Assembly (NCBI RefSeq): GCF_008711465.1
Contig: NZ_VXKQ01000016.1
Span: 1-64,000 of the forward strand
Source: Francisella sp. SYW-9
GTDB taxonomy: Bacteria; Pseudomonadota; Gammaproteobacteria; Francisellales; Francisellaceae
Reading direction: 5' to 3'
DNA: 64,000 nt
A program made the translations under genes and the position numbers. A model generated the notes under the pieces. The model did no database searches and was not told where the DNA came from. It was given only the letters and a program-made list of their open reading frames with translations. Of the stretch, positions 8,132 to 16,546 are shown one piece after another (the stretch's first letter is position 1; each line of letters begins with the position of its first letter).

Positions 8132-9394
8132 ATGAACGATAGTATTTATAAAAAAGTTAGCTGGCGGATTATGCCATTTCTTTTAATTTGCTATACATTA
8201 GCATATTTGGACAGGGTGAATGTATCATTTGCTAAAATACAGATGGTTTCTGATTTATCACTATCAGAAACAGTTTATGGTTTTGGAGCAGGTATCTTCT
8301 TTATCGGGTACTTTATCTTTGAAGTTCCTAGTAATTATCTTTTAGTTAAGATTGGCCCAAGTAGGTGGTTAGGTTTTTTAATGGTGGTTTGGGGCATTCT
8401 ATCTGCTTGTACTATGTTTATTAATTCAGCTAATGAGTACTATGTCTTAAGATTTACTTTAGGTTTAGCAGAAGCAGGTTTTTTCCCAGGAGTTATTTAC
8501 TATCTATCTGAATGGTATCCTTCGTATAAAAGAGCAAAAGTGACAGCTATATTTTTTAGTGCTACAGCTATTTCAGGTATATTAGGTGGTCCAATCTCTG
8601 GCTTTATAATGGATATTTTTAACCAGTATCATTATGATGGCTGGAGAATGCTGTTTTTAATAGAGGGCATTCCTACAATTATTTTGGGCTTTTTAGCACC
8701 AAAAATTTTAAGCTCAATTGATAAAGCAAAATGGTTAACTCAGCAAGATCGAGATTATTTAAATAATCAACTAGAACAGGATCAGCTAAGTCATCAGTCA
8801 TATAAAAAAATGGCTATATTCTTAGACATTAGAGTATGGTGGTTATCCTTGATTTATTTCTGTGGAATTACAGGCTTGTATGCTATTAGTTTTTATTTAC
8901 CAACCCTGATTGAGGATTCTGGAATAACAAATATTTTTATGATTGGTGTGATATCTGCAGTACCATATATATTCGCTGTAATTGTAATGATAGTTGTTGG
9001 GGCAAGCTCTGATTATTTTAAAGAAAGAAGATTTCATTTGATTGGAGTAAGTGTGATGGCTGCTGTAGGCTTTATTGGAATAGGACTATTTGGTGGTAAT
9101 ACTTATTTAGCACTACTGTTTATGTCATTAGCAACTGCAGGTATATTGACTTTAATTCCATTATTTTGGAGTTTACCAGCAGCAATATTGAGCGGTATGG
9201 CGGCAGCAATTGCAATCGCAATAATTAATTCGGTAGGTAATCTTTCTGGTTTTGTAACACCATATCTAGTGGGATATATTATCGACTCAACAGCTTCAAT
9301 ATCTTTAGCATTATATATGGTAGCAGCTGTTGTTTTAATTGGAGCTATTTTAATTCATGTATTTTTAACTAAAACGTCAAAAAGATCAATCTAA
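8132..9394 (+). CDS. MFS transporter, anion:cation symporter (ACS) family
   Basis: This 420-residue inner membrane protein has about twelve membrane segments. The N-terminus WRIMPFLLICYTLAYLDRVN (then VSFAKIQM) is the signature of the ACS family, which includes GudP, GarP and phthalate or hexuronate permeases. The loop-2 arginine motif and GLAEAGFFPGVIYYLSEWYP also fit. A long hydrophilic central loop lies around residues 195-225. Substrates of the family are mostly organic anions. Divergence from a glycerate kinase suggests glycerate, galactarate or a related hydroxy acid, but this cannot be proved here. There is no strong ribosome binding site before the ATG. Confidence 0.85.
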   Translation: MNDSIYKKVSWRIMPFLLICYTLAYLDRVNVSFAKIQMVSDLSLSETVYGFGAGIFFIGYFIFEVPSNYLLVKIGPSRWLGFLMVVWGILSACTMFINSANEYYVLRFTLGLAEAGFFPGVIYYLSEWYPSYKRAKVTAIFFSATAISGILGGPISGFIMDIFNQYHYDGWRMLFLIEGIPTIILGFLAPKILSSIDKAKWLTQQDRDYLNNQLEQDQLSHQSYKKMAIFLDIRVWWLSLIYFCGITGLYAISFYLPTLIEDSGITNIFMIGVISAVPYIFAVIVMIVVGASSDYFKERRFHLIGVSVMAAVGFIGIGLFGGNTYLALLFMSLATAGILTLIPLFWSLPAAILSGMAAAIAIAIINSVGNLSGFVTPYLVGYIIDSTASISLALYMVAAVVLIGAILIHVFLTKTSKRSI

Positions 9395-9397
9395 TGT

Positions 9398-9425
9398 TTG
9401 TCATTACTATATTTTTTGTTATAAT
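9398..9425 (+). promoter_or_regulatory. Sigma-70 promoter of rplU-rpmA
   Basis: TTGTCA at 9398-9403 and TATAAT at 9420-9425 are separated by 16 bp. Transcription would start about 100 bases before rplU. The leader contains a TCAGAA/TTCTGA inverted pair that might fold, but no known leader family is recognised. Confidence 0.7.
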
Positions 9426-9533
9426 ACAGTGTCTAGTTTTTATCTAGGCGAATTGGAATAATAACAAAAAGTCAGAAGTTTATATCAAATATAGGCAGTT
9501 CTGAGAATTTAAAATCTAATAAATGGAGTTAAT

Positions 9534-9848
9534 ATGTACGCGATAATTAAAAATGGCGGTAAGCAATACAAGGTAAAAGAAGGCGAAGTAATTAAGCTTG
9601 AAAAGTTTGATCTTGGTATTGGTGAGAAAGTAGAATTTGATACAGTTTTAATGGGACAAACTGCAGAAGGCGAAGTTAAAATAGGCGCTCCTGTTGTAGA
9701 AGGTGCTAAAGTTGTAGCTGAAGTTGTAGAACAAGGACGTAACAAGAAAGTAAAAATTATGAAGTTCCGTCGTCGTAAGCACAGCATGAAGCAACAAGGT
9801 CACCGTCAGTATTTTACAGCGGTAAAAGTTTCATCTATTAGTTTATAA
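9534..9848 (+). CDS. rplU: 50S ribosomal protein L21
   Basis: This is a 104-residue large-subunit protein that binds 23S rRNA. The start [19 protein letters not shown] and the basic C-terminal part [20 protein letters not shown], followed by QYF, are diagnostic. A GGAG ribosome binding site precedes the ATG. It forms the standard operon with rpmA, 30 bp downstream. An antisense ORF across it is only a shadow. Confidence 0.99.
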   Translation: MYAIIKNGGKQYKVKEGEVIKLEKFDLGIGEKVEFDTVLMGQTAEGEVKIGAPVVEGAKVVAEVVEQGRNKKVKIMKFRRRKHSMKQQGHRQYFTAVKVSSISL

Positions 9849-9878
9849 TTTTATTAAGAATATTTAAGGAGTATACAA

Positions 9879-10133
9879 ATGGCTCATAAGAAAGCTGGTG
9901 GTAGTACTAGAAACGGAAGAGATTCAAACCCTAAGTATTTAGGTGTTAAAAGATATGGTGGTGAGTTTGTAAAAGCAGGTACAATTATTCTGCGTCAAAG
10001 AGGTACTAAAACTCATCCAGGCGTAAACGTAGGCTGTGGTAAAGATCATACTTTATTTGCTCTTAAAGATGGTACTGTTAAGTTCCATACTGGTGGTGCA
10101 TTAAGCCGTAAGTTCGTTTCAATCGACGAATAA
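9879..10133 (+). CDS. rpmA: 50S ribosomal protein L27
   Basis: This is an 84-residue large-subunit protein whose N-terminus reaches toward the peptidyl-transferase centre. The start [20 protein letters not shown] and the [18 protein letters not shown] core are diagnostic. There is no N-terminal extension of the kind cleaved in Firmicutes. AAGGAG lies just upstream. It is cotranscribed with rplU. The obgE gene that often follows in other bacteria is absent here. Confidence 0.99.
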   Translation: MAHKKAGGSTRNGRDSNPKYLGVKRYGGEFVKAGTIILRQRGTKTHPGVNVGCGKDHTLFALKDGTVKFHTGGALSRKFVSIDE

Positions 10134-10222
10134 TATTTATCTTTCTAACTAATTTTCTTGCAATAATCTTTCTAATTATCTATAACTGTAAGTATTAATA
10201 AAATGCTTAGGTGTTTATAATT

Positions 10223-10852
10223 ATGAAAAATATCTTTTTAAAAATTATAACTTCAATTACTGTAATATTTACGCTAAGTGCATTTGTATATGCAGATCCT
10301 AGTTCAAACGTAAGCAATGATTCAGTGCCGGTACAGTTATCGGTCTTTAAAAATTTTCCTAGGAATCCGGATGTTACGGGAGCTAGGGTAAATTTGCTTT
10401 ATGGTAAAAGTGCTAATGTTAAAGGTGTAAATTTTTCTGTATTAGGTCTTTCTGATGTCGATAATTTTACAGGGCTTGAGTATGATGTGTTTTTTGGTGC
10501 CAACAGAGTTAGAGAGAAATTTACAGGAGCTTCATTTGGTATACTAAACTGGCACCAAGGTGATGATTTAGGAGCAAATTTTGGAGGGGTTAATATTGTA
10601 AATAATATTTTCGGTGCAAACTTTGGTTTAGTAAATTTGACTACAGATACTACTGGATTAAACTGGTCTGCTGTAAATATATCTTCAAAAAATTCAAGTG
10701 CAGACATAGGTTTTGTTAATATAGCAGGTCATACAACACTGTTCCAATTTGGCTTGCTTAATTTTTCTGGGCATGTCACAGGTCTACAAATTGGCTTGCT
10801 TAATTTTGCTAAAAATGGATTCTTACCAGTATTTCCAATATTCAATTTTTAA
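10223..10852 (+). CDS. Secreted protein with GLxN-type surface repeats
   Basis: The predicted product has 209 residues. It begins with a classic signal peptide (MKNIFLKIITSITVIFTLSA, cleavage probably after VYA). The mature part is built of loosely repeated units of about 18-20 residues ending in GxNFGxVN, GLxN or GLLNF, for example FGANFGLVNLT, IGFVNIAGH, FQFGLLNFSGH and LQIGLLNFAK. This resembles beta-strand-rich surface repeats in families such as LA_2272 or VC2662, suggesting an outer-membrane or periplasmic beta structure. I chose the ATG at 10223 over the GTG at 10211 because TTAGG sits correctly before it and the signal peptide then has a normal length. Function unknown. Confidence 0.6.
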   Translation: MKNIFLKIITSITVIFTLSAFVYADPSSNVSNDSVPVQLSVFKNFPRNPDVTGARVNLLYGKSANVKGVNFSVLGLSDVDNFTGLEYDVFFGANRVREKFTGASFGILNWHQGDDLGANFGGVNIVNNIFGANFGLVNLTTDTTGLNWSAVNISSKNSSADIGFVNIAGHTTLFQFGLLNFSGHVTGLQIGLLNFAKNGFLPVFPIFNF

Positions 10853-10940
10853 TTTATCATTTTTTCATAGCTCTTATCTATTAATGGTATATTACCATTA
10901 CAATGTGCTGTATTAGCTAATTTGATATTTGAATTTTATA

Positions 10941-10962
10941 TATGTAAGGTATAAGTTACATA
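10941..10962 (+). promoter_or_regulatory. Perfect 7-8-7 inverted repeat upstream of the MHS transporter
   Basis: TATGTAA at 10941-10947 is repeated inverted as TTACATA at 10956-10962, with an 8-base spacer. It lies 79 bp before the ATG of the transporter gene at 11042 and could be an operator. It shares the GTAA/TTAC half-site with boxes near 53 kb, though with different spacing. Confidence 0.35.
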
Positions 10963-11041
10963 TTTTAGTAAAATCAAAAAGGAGTAGCTTTTTATAATTG
11001 GTCAAATTATCTTTTTTATGTAGGCCATTATTAATCAGGTT

Positions 11042-12319
11042 ATGTTTAATCAAATAAAAACAACTTTCAAAAATTCGTTTGGTAATATTATTGAGTGGTA
11101 TGATTTTTCATTATATGGATATTTTGCCACTATAATATCAGTTCAATTCTTTCCACATCAAGATGCTTTTGTAGCTTTAATAGCTACTTTTGGAGCATTT
11201 GCTGCAGGGTTTATAGCAAGACCTGTTGGATCAATATTTTTTGGTCGATTAGGAGATAAGTTAGGACGCTATTATTCTATGAATATTGCTATTATTATGA
11301 TGGCAATACCAACAATTGTTATGGCATTTTTACCTGGCTATAAAACCCTCGGTATATGGGCTCCAATTTTACTAGTCATAGTACGAGTTGTTCAAGGATT
11401 ATCCGCTGGAGGACAGTTTGGAAATCTTATGACAATAACATCTGAAGATGATGACCAAACGCATAGAGGGTTTAGCCTAGCTATGGCATATTCAACTTCA
11501 GTAATTGGCTTCTTAATAGCATCTTTTGTGAGCTTTTTAAGTATTAATCTATTGCCCCAAGAGTGGCAATATTACTCTTGGCGTATACCTTTTGCGTTAG
11601 GTTTTGTTTTATTGTTGTTGTATTTATTTTTCCGTGAAAATGAAAAAATTCAAGAAGAGGTAGAAGAAGAACAAAATACAAATCTTGAAATAAAACCAAT
11701 AAAAGAATTATTTAAGCATTATAAATGGAGATTGTTTTTAATACTAGTATTATCAACAACTGCAACCATGCTTTATTATTTAGATGTGACATATATGGTG
11801 ACATATATGGAAAGACAGCTAGGCTTGAGTTTATCAACAGCTTTAGCTATTAATACTTTAAGTATCATAGCGATGTGTATTGTAATGCCCGTATTTGGGT
11901 ATTTATCAGATATATATGGTAGAAAGATTACTCATATTTTAGGATATTTAGTTTTGCTTATATTATCAGTCCCTATAATTATATATATGCAAACTGATAA
12001 TATAATTTTTATCGGAGTAATGGTTATTTTAATGGCAGTATTAACAGCTGTGATTCAAGGTGTTTCAACACCTTATTATACCGAGATATTCCCACCTAGA
12101 GTTAGGGCAACAGGTTGCTCAATAGGTTTTGGTTTTGGGGCTTCATTATCAGGGTTTGCTCCAATGATAGCAACTATTGTAATGGGTTATTTATCTGCTA
12201 TGGAGGGGTTATGTTTACTTATGGTTATTTTAGGGGTTATTGGCTTAGTTATTGCTATTATAATTCCTAATAATCAGGTTGAAACTAGAAGACTTAATAG
12301 TATGAATCATATAAATTAG
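11042..12319 (+). CDS. MFS transporter, metabolite:H+ symporter (MHS) family
   Basis: This 425-residue, twelve-segment inner membrane protein shows the MHS signature at the N-terminus (NIIEWYDFSLYGYFA), the Asp/Arg-rich loop FFGRLGDKLGR, and RVVQGLSAGGQFG near residue 120. The relatives ProP, KgtP and ShiA import betaine/proline, 2-oxoglutarate or shikimate with protons. The substrate here is not determined. It stands alone, with an inverted repeat upstream and a likely terminator downstream, so it seems to be a single-gene unit. Confidence 0.85.
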   Translation: MFNQIKTTFKNSFGNIIEWYDFSLYGYFATIISVQFFPHQDAFVALIATFGAFAAGFIARPVGSIFFGRLGDKLGRYYSMNIAIIMMAIPTIVMAFLPGYKTLGIWAPILLVIVRVVQGLSAGGQFGNLMTITSEDDDQTHRGFSLAMAYSTSVIGFLIASFVSFLSINLLPQEWQYYSWRIPFALGFVLLLLYLFFRENEKIQEEVEEEQNTNLEIKPIKELFKHYKWRLFLILVLSTTATMLYYLDVTYMVTYMERQLGLSLSTALAINTLSIIAMCIVMPVFGYLSDIYGRKITHILGYLVLLILSVPIIIYMQTDNIIFIGVMVILMAVLTAVIQGVSTPYYTEIFPPRVRATGCSIGFGFGASLSGFAPMIATIVMGYLSAMEGLCLLMVILGVIGLVIAIIIPNNQVETRRLNSMNHIN

Positions 12320-12344
12320 AATCCTCCTAGATTAGAAAAAATAT

Positions 12345-12387
12345 AAAGCTATTAAAAATAAATTAGTTTAAGCTTTTTATTTTTTTA
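12345..12387 (+). terminator. Possible rho-independent terminator after the MHS transporter
   Basis: AAAGCT at 12345-12350 pairs with AGCTTT at 12371-12376, with an inner TAAA/TTTA pairing, followed by a T-rich tract to about 12387. The stem is short and A+T-rich, so the call is tentative. Confidence 0.4.
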
Positions 12388-12455
12388 AAAAATCATTGTA
12401 GCTTTTTCTTTTCCAGTTATAATTAAAAGTCTTAAATAATAAAAGATTCTAGCAG

Positions 12456-13055
12456 ATGCATTATTATATACCTTTATTTTTATTCTGTATTTCAACCATA
12501 GTTACTCCTGGTCCAAATAATTTGATGTTATTAATTTCATCAATTAAGTTTGGTGTTAGAAGGACTTTTCCTCATTATATTGGAGTATGTCTTGGGTTTC
12601 CTTTGATGGTCTTGGTTATTGGTACAGGCTTAGAATCTATCTTTATAAACCATCCAACAATTCATCTAGTCATAAAAACTATAGGTGGAATTTATATGGT
12701 GTGGTTGGCATTTAAAATAATTTCATCATCTACTAGCTTTAATGCAGAAAAAGAGAGTAAGCCTATAAGCTTTAAGCATGCTGTATTATTCCAGTGGGTA
12801 AATGCTAAGGCGTGGGTGATGGCTATTAGTGTTATATCTGCTTATACTATAATTAATACGAATGTGAGCTTATTTTCACAAGTGATTGTAATATCAGCTA
12901 TTGTTATGGTCGTTTCATTTTTCTGTACAGCTTTTTGGTTATTTGGAGGAAATTTTGTAAAAAGAATTTTAAGTGATGAAAAGCATCTAAGAATATTTAA
13001 CATAGCCTTAGGAGTATTACTTATCTTATCTATTATAATGATGCTCTTTGAGTAA
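12456..13055 (+). CDS. LysE-family amino acid exporter
   Basis: This 199-residue inner membrane protein has about six membrane segments. The N-terminal signature TPGPNNLMLLISSIKFGVRR matches the LysE/RhtB family (PGP and G-x-RR), whose members export lysine, homoserine, threonine or other amino acids. The substrate cannot be assigned. The gene is convergent with potC, 9 bp away. No regulator is adjacent. Confidence 0.88.
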   Translation: MHYYIPLFLFCISTIVTPGPNNLMLLISSIKFGVRRTFPHYIGVCLGFPLMVLVIGTGLESIFINHPTIHLVIKTIGGIYMVWLAFKIISSSTSFNAEKESKPISFKHAVLFQWVNAKAWVMAISVISAYTIINTNVSLFSQVIVISAIVMVVSFFCTAFWLFGGNFVKRILSDEKHLRIFNIALGVLLILSIIMMLFE

Positions 13056-13064
13056 TTTTATATT

Positions 13065-13868
13065 TTAGTTTTTCTTCTTTTGAAATTTCATTGATATAAA
13101 CATGCCAGCTAAAACACCTATGATAATTATACTAATCATTATAGTTGCTAGAGCGTTTATCTCTGGTGTTGGACCATTTTTAACAGTTGAGTAAATATAC
13201 ATAGGCAGCGTAGGATTATCACTTCCTGCAACAAACTCAGTAACAACAAGATCATCTATTGATAGTGTAAAGGTTAATAATATCGATGTTATTATAGCTG
13301 GAAGTAGTTGAGGTAAAGTAATTGAGAAAAATGTTTTTATGGGACCTGCGCCTAGGTCTAAAGCAGCTTCTTCTAAGGAAATATCCACACTAGCTATTCT
13401 AGATTGCATTACTATTGTAACATAAGCTGTACACATAGTTACATGAGCTATTACAACTGTAGTTGTACCACGTTCATGAGGCCAACCAATTAGATGCTGA
13501 AGTGTTGAGAACATTAATAGTAAAGCAACACCAAGAATAATATCAGGTAGTACCAGAGGAGTTGCAACAAGACCATATAAGAAAGTTCTAGATCTAAAGA
13601 ATTTAAATCTAGTCATAGCATATGCAACTATAGTGCCTAGTATAGTTGATATAATTGATGTTATAACAGCAATTTTTAAACTAGTAAATGTAGCACTAAT
13701 AATATCTTGATCATGTATAAGTTCATGATACCAATTAAATGTAAAACCGCCCCATAGGCTAATTATCTGAGAGTTACTAAATGAGAAAGTAACTAATATA
13801 ATTAGAGGTATATATAAGAATATTAAACCTAAAATAAGCATAATATTACTAAATGTAAGTTTTTTCAT
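13065..13868 (-). CDS. potC: Spermidine/putrescine ABC transporter permease PotC
   Basis: This 267-residue inner membrane permease has six membrane segments. The binding-protein-dependent transport signature (EAALDLGAGPIKTFFSITLP) around residues 160-180 is the coupling helix that contacts PotA. It is the last gene of the potA-potB-potC operon, 13 bp after potB. Typical PotC features include the start LILGLIFLYIPLIILVTFSF and the conserved DDLVVTEF segment. Confidence 0.9.
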   Translation of the reverse strand: MKKLTFSNIMLILGLIFLYIPLIILVTFSFSNSQIISLWGGFTFNWYHELIHDQDIISATFTSLKIAVITSIISTILGTIVAYAMTRFKFFRSRTFLYGLVATPLVLPDIILGVALLLMFSTLQHLIGWPHERGTTTVVIAHVTMCTAYVTIVMQSRIASVDISLEEAALDLGAGPIKTFFSITLPQLLPAIITSILLTFTLSIDDLVVTEFVAGSDNPTLPMYIYSTVKNGPTPEINALATIMISIIIIGVLAGMFISMKFQKKKN

Positions 13869-13881
13869 TGCTTATTCTCCT

Positions 13882-14763
13882 TTATACAAAAGTTCTTTTT
13901 GTCTGAATGCGTTGCATCCATAAAATAGGTAAGACTAGTACAACTATTAATACCACAGATATTGCTGCAGCCATTCCCCAGTTATTAGAAGTGAAAAATT
14001 CTTCCCAAATAACATTACCAATCATTAGAGAGCCCATACCGCCCATAATCTGAGGTACAACAACTTCACCAATTGCAGGAATAAATATAAGTAAGCTTCC
14101 AGCGATTAGTCCTGGCATAGATAAAGGTAGTGTGATTTTAAAGAATGAATTCATAGGCTTAGAACCTAAATCTTCAGCTGCATCATATAAGCTAGGATCA
14201 ATTTTTATCAAAGTGCTATATAGAGGCAATACTAAAAATGGTAAGTAGCAATACACCATACCTAAGTACATTGAAAAATCATTATAAAGTAAAGCCATAC
14301 TAGGCAAACCTAAACTCATTAAAAACTTGTTAAAAGTATGATTACCAAGTAAGGTTACCCATGCATAAGCTCTAAGTAAGAAAGATGTCCAGTATGGTAT
14401 AACTATTAGTATTAGAAAGAAAGGCTGTATATTTTTCTTTGCTCTTGAGAGAGCTAGAGCCATAGGATAGCCAATTAAAATACATAAAGCTGTTGTTATC
14501 AAAGCAACCTTAAATGATTTAAGTAGAGATATAAATACTAAGTTATAATGAATTAGTTCAATATAATTACTTAAGTAAAAGGTTAAATGTATGGTAGCTT
14601 GTTTATATGCTAATAGTGGGGTTACTGGAGGAGTACCATCTGCTGGTAATGTAAAGCTTATCCCAACTACAAACAAAAATGGCACAAGTAAAAATATTAC
14701 AAACCATACAAAAGGTATTAGATAAACTAAAGTATGTCTAAAGCTTTTTTCTAAGTTTTGCAT
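13882..14763 (-). CDS. potB: Spermidine/putrescine ABC transporter permease PotB
   Basis: This inner membrane permease partners PotC. From the ATG at 14763 (MQNLEKSFRHTLVYLIPFVW) it has 293 residues, six membrane segments and the coupling motif DAAEDLGSKPMNSFFKITLP. A longer frame starting at 14799 would overlap potA by 37 bp. I prefer 14763 because its ATG overlaps the potA TAA by one base (TAATG), a usual coupling arrangement, and the protein then begins as PotB proteins do. Confidence 0.9.
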   Translation of the reverse strand: MQNLEKSFRHTLVYLIPFVWFVIFLLVPFLFVVGISFTLPADGTPPVTPLLAYKQATIHLTFYLSNYIELIHYNLVFISLLKSFKVALITTALCILIGYPMALALSRAKKNIQPFFLILIVIPYWTSFLLRAYAWVTLLGNHTFNKFLMSLGLPSMALLYNDFSMYLGMVYCYLPFLVLPLYSTLIKIDPSLYDAAEDLGSKPMNSFFKITLPLSMPGLIAGSLLIFIPAIGEVVVPQIMGGMGSLMIGNVIWEEFFTSNNWGMAAAISVVLIVVLVLPILWMQRIQTKRTFV

Positions 14764-15884
14764 TATGAGTACAGCACCATGATATTTTGTGATTCCCAAG
14801 TAAGATATACTTCATCATCCCATGAAGGGTGATCAGCATTTCTTTCTATATTAAAGTCTGTAGATTTTACTATATAGCCATTAGTAGTTCTCACATGATA
14901 AGTAGATAAACCACCCATATAAGCGATATCCTCAACTATACCCTTAATACAGTTGACAGGGTTTCGAGGATCATAATCTTCAGGTTTTTCCTTGCTGATA
15001 ACTATCTTTTCTGGTCTTAGACCAATCCAGATTTCTTGATCTTCAATGGCTTCTATGTTTCTACGTAATACAAAAGAAGTGCCAGCTTGTTCTGAAGTTA
15101 TGACACTACGTGTTCTATCAACCTCTTCAACACGTCCTTCAAATATAGTACTTTTACCAATAAAGTTAGCAACAAATTTACTCTTGGGAAATTCATATAT
15201 TTCAGAAGGAGTACTAACTTGTTCTAGCCAGCCATCAGACATTATACCTATCCGTGTAGACATAGTCATAGCTTCTTCTTGATCATGAGTTACCATTATG
15301 AAGGTACTCCCAGTTTGTTCTTGAATATCAACAAGTTCAAACTGCATTTGATCACGAAGGTTTTTATCTAGAGCTGATAATGGCTCATCAAGTAAAATCA
15401 ACTTTGGTCTTTTTGCTAGACATCTAGCTAGAGCGACACGTTGACGCTGACCACCGGATAGTTGATGAGGCTTTCTTTTTGCTAGATGATCCATTTTTAT
15501 AATTTTAAGAGCTCTATCTGTAGCTTTTTCAATATCTTCTTTATTTAGAGATTTTTCTTGTTTTAGTCCAAACATAATGTTTTGTTTTATAGTCATATGA
15601 GGGAATAGGGCATATGACTGAAACATCATGTTTACAGGTCTTTTATATGGAGGTGTATTTGACATATCTACACCATCAATAATAATTTTGCCATCAGTTG
15701 GTTTTTCAAAACCCGCTAACATTCTTAGAAGAGTACTTTTCCCGCTACCTGAACCTCCAAGTAGCGAAAAAAACTCCTTTGGATAAACCTCCAGGTTGAC
15801 AGAGTCAACAGCTAGATGCCCATCGTCGAATTGTTTTGATAGGTTTTTTATAGAAACCAAAGGTTTTTTTGAAGATCTTTGCAT
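14763..15884 (-). CDS. potA: Spermidine/putrescine ABC transporter ATPase PotA
   Basis: This 373-residue cytoplasmic ATPase powers polyamine import. Walker A is GGSGSGKSTLLRML near residue 39, the Q-loop MMFQSYALFPHM near 88, the ABC signature LSGGQRQRVALARCL near 143, and Walker B LILLDEPLSALD near 160. The C-terminal third is a TOBE regulatory domain. It leads the potABC operon. The periplasmic binding protein gene potD, usually next to potC, is not in the window, so it must be encoded elsewhere. Confidence 0.92.
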   Translation of the reverse strand: MQRSSKKPLVSIKNLSKQFDDGHLAVDSVNLEVYPKEFFSLLGGSGSGKSTLLRMLAGFEKPTDGKIIIDGVDMSNTPPYKRPVNMMFQSYALFPHMTIKQNIMFGLKQEKSLNKEDIEKATDRALKIIKMDHLAKRKPHQLSGGQRQRVALARCLAKRPKLILLDEPLSALDKNLRDQMQFELVDIQEQTGSTFIMVTHDQEEAMTMSTRIGIMSDGWLEQVSTPSEIYEFPKSKFVANFIGKSTIFEGRVEEVDRTRSVITSEQAGTSFVLRRNIEAIEDQEIWIGLRPEKIVISKEKPEDYDPRNPVNCIKGIVEDIAYMGGLSTYHVRTTNGYIVKSTDFNIERNADHPSWDDEVYLTWESQNIMVLYS

Positions 15885-16168
15885 CTTTAGATTCTATAGT
15901 TTAATAAAGGTGCTTAATGATAAGCAATTTTTTGATAGAAAAAAAGTAAATTTTAATAGTTAACTATTTTTATTGATAATCAGTGCCTAAATATTTCATT
16001 TTTAGATGCAAATATTAGTTTAAATAAGAGTTGCTAGAGCAATTAGTTTTAATATATATAATTAAATTATAGGATTATATAAAAGTAATCAAATTTTATT
16101 ATAGCTTTAAGAAAAGTGAAAGTAATTCAATAAGTTATAAATAATTAATAAACTTAAGAGAGATAATT

Positions 16169-16429
16169 ATGAAAAATAGTAACTATGTAACTCCTGAGCA
16201 ACTTATTAAGGATGAAGAAGATGGTGCAGTCTTTAACGAGGTATTTATACGTAAAGGCACTATAGCAGCAGCTATTAAAAATGCACAAATTTTAGAAGAT
16301 GCAAACTCAAGTGAGCATGATAAAGAAAAAGCTTTGGAGTATTTGAAAGATGCTATTCCAAGATTGAATAGAGCTTTTGGTATGGATAAAGTGCTTGTAT
16401 GGAAAAATAAAGATCTTAATGATCTATAG
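16169..16429 (+). CDS. Small hypothetical protein
   Basis: The product is 86 residues, acidic, without a signal peptide or membrane segment. It begins MKNSNYVTPEQLIKDEEDGA and has a central helix rich in Ala and Ile (GTIAAAIKNAQILED) followed by EKALEYLKDAIPRLNRAFG. The codon pattern and a good ribosome binding site (AGAGAT, spaced 8 bases) support it as real. No family is recognised. It stands 117 bp before the carotenoid oxygenase gene; whether they share a transcript is unknown. Confidence 0.6.
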   Translation: MKNSNYVTPEQLIKDEEDGAVFNEVFIRKGTIAAAIKNAQILEDANSSEHDKEKALEYLKDAIPRLNRAFGMDKVLVWKNKDLNDL

Positions 16430-16546
16430 ATATTACAAAAACTACCCAATATTGACTTATTTTTTCTAAAAAAATGCTATTCAGACAATAAAAAATTATA
16501 AGTAGGTATAATAAATATTATATTGATATTTTGTTTGTGAGGCATT

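Noticed and set aside
9509-9787. Minus-strand ORF across rplU
   Set aside because: It is antisense to a certain ribosomal protein gene and rich in Ser/Thr/Pro as expected for a shadow.
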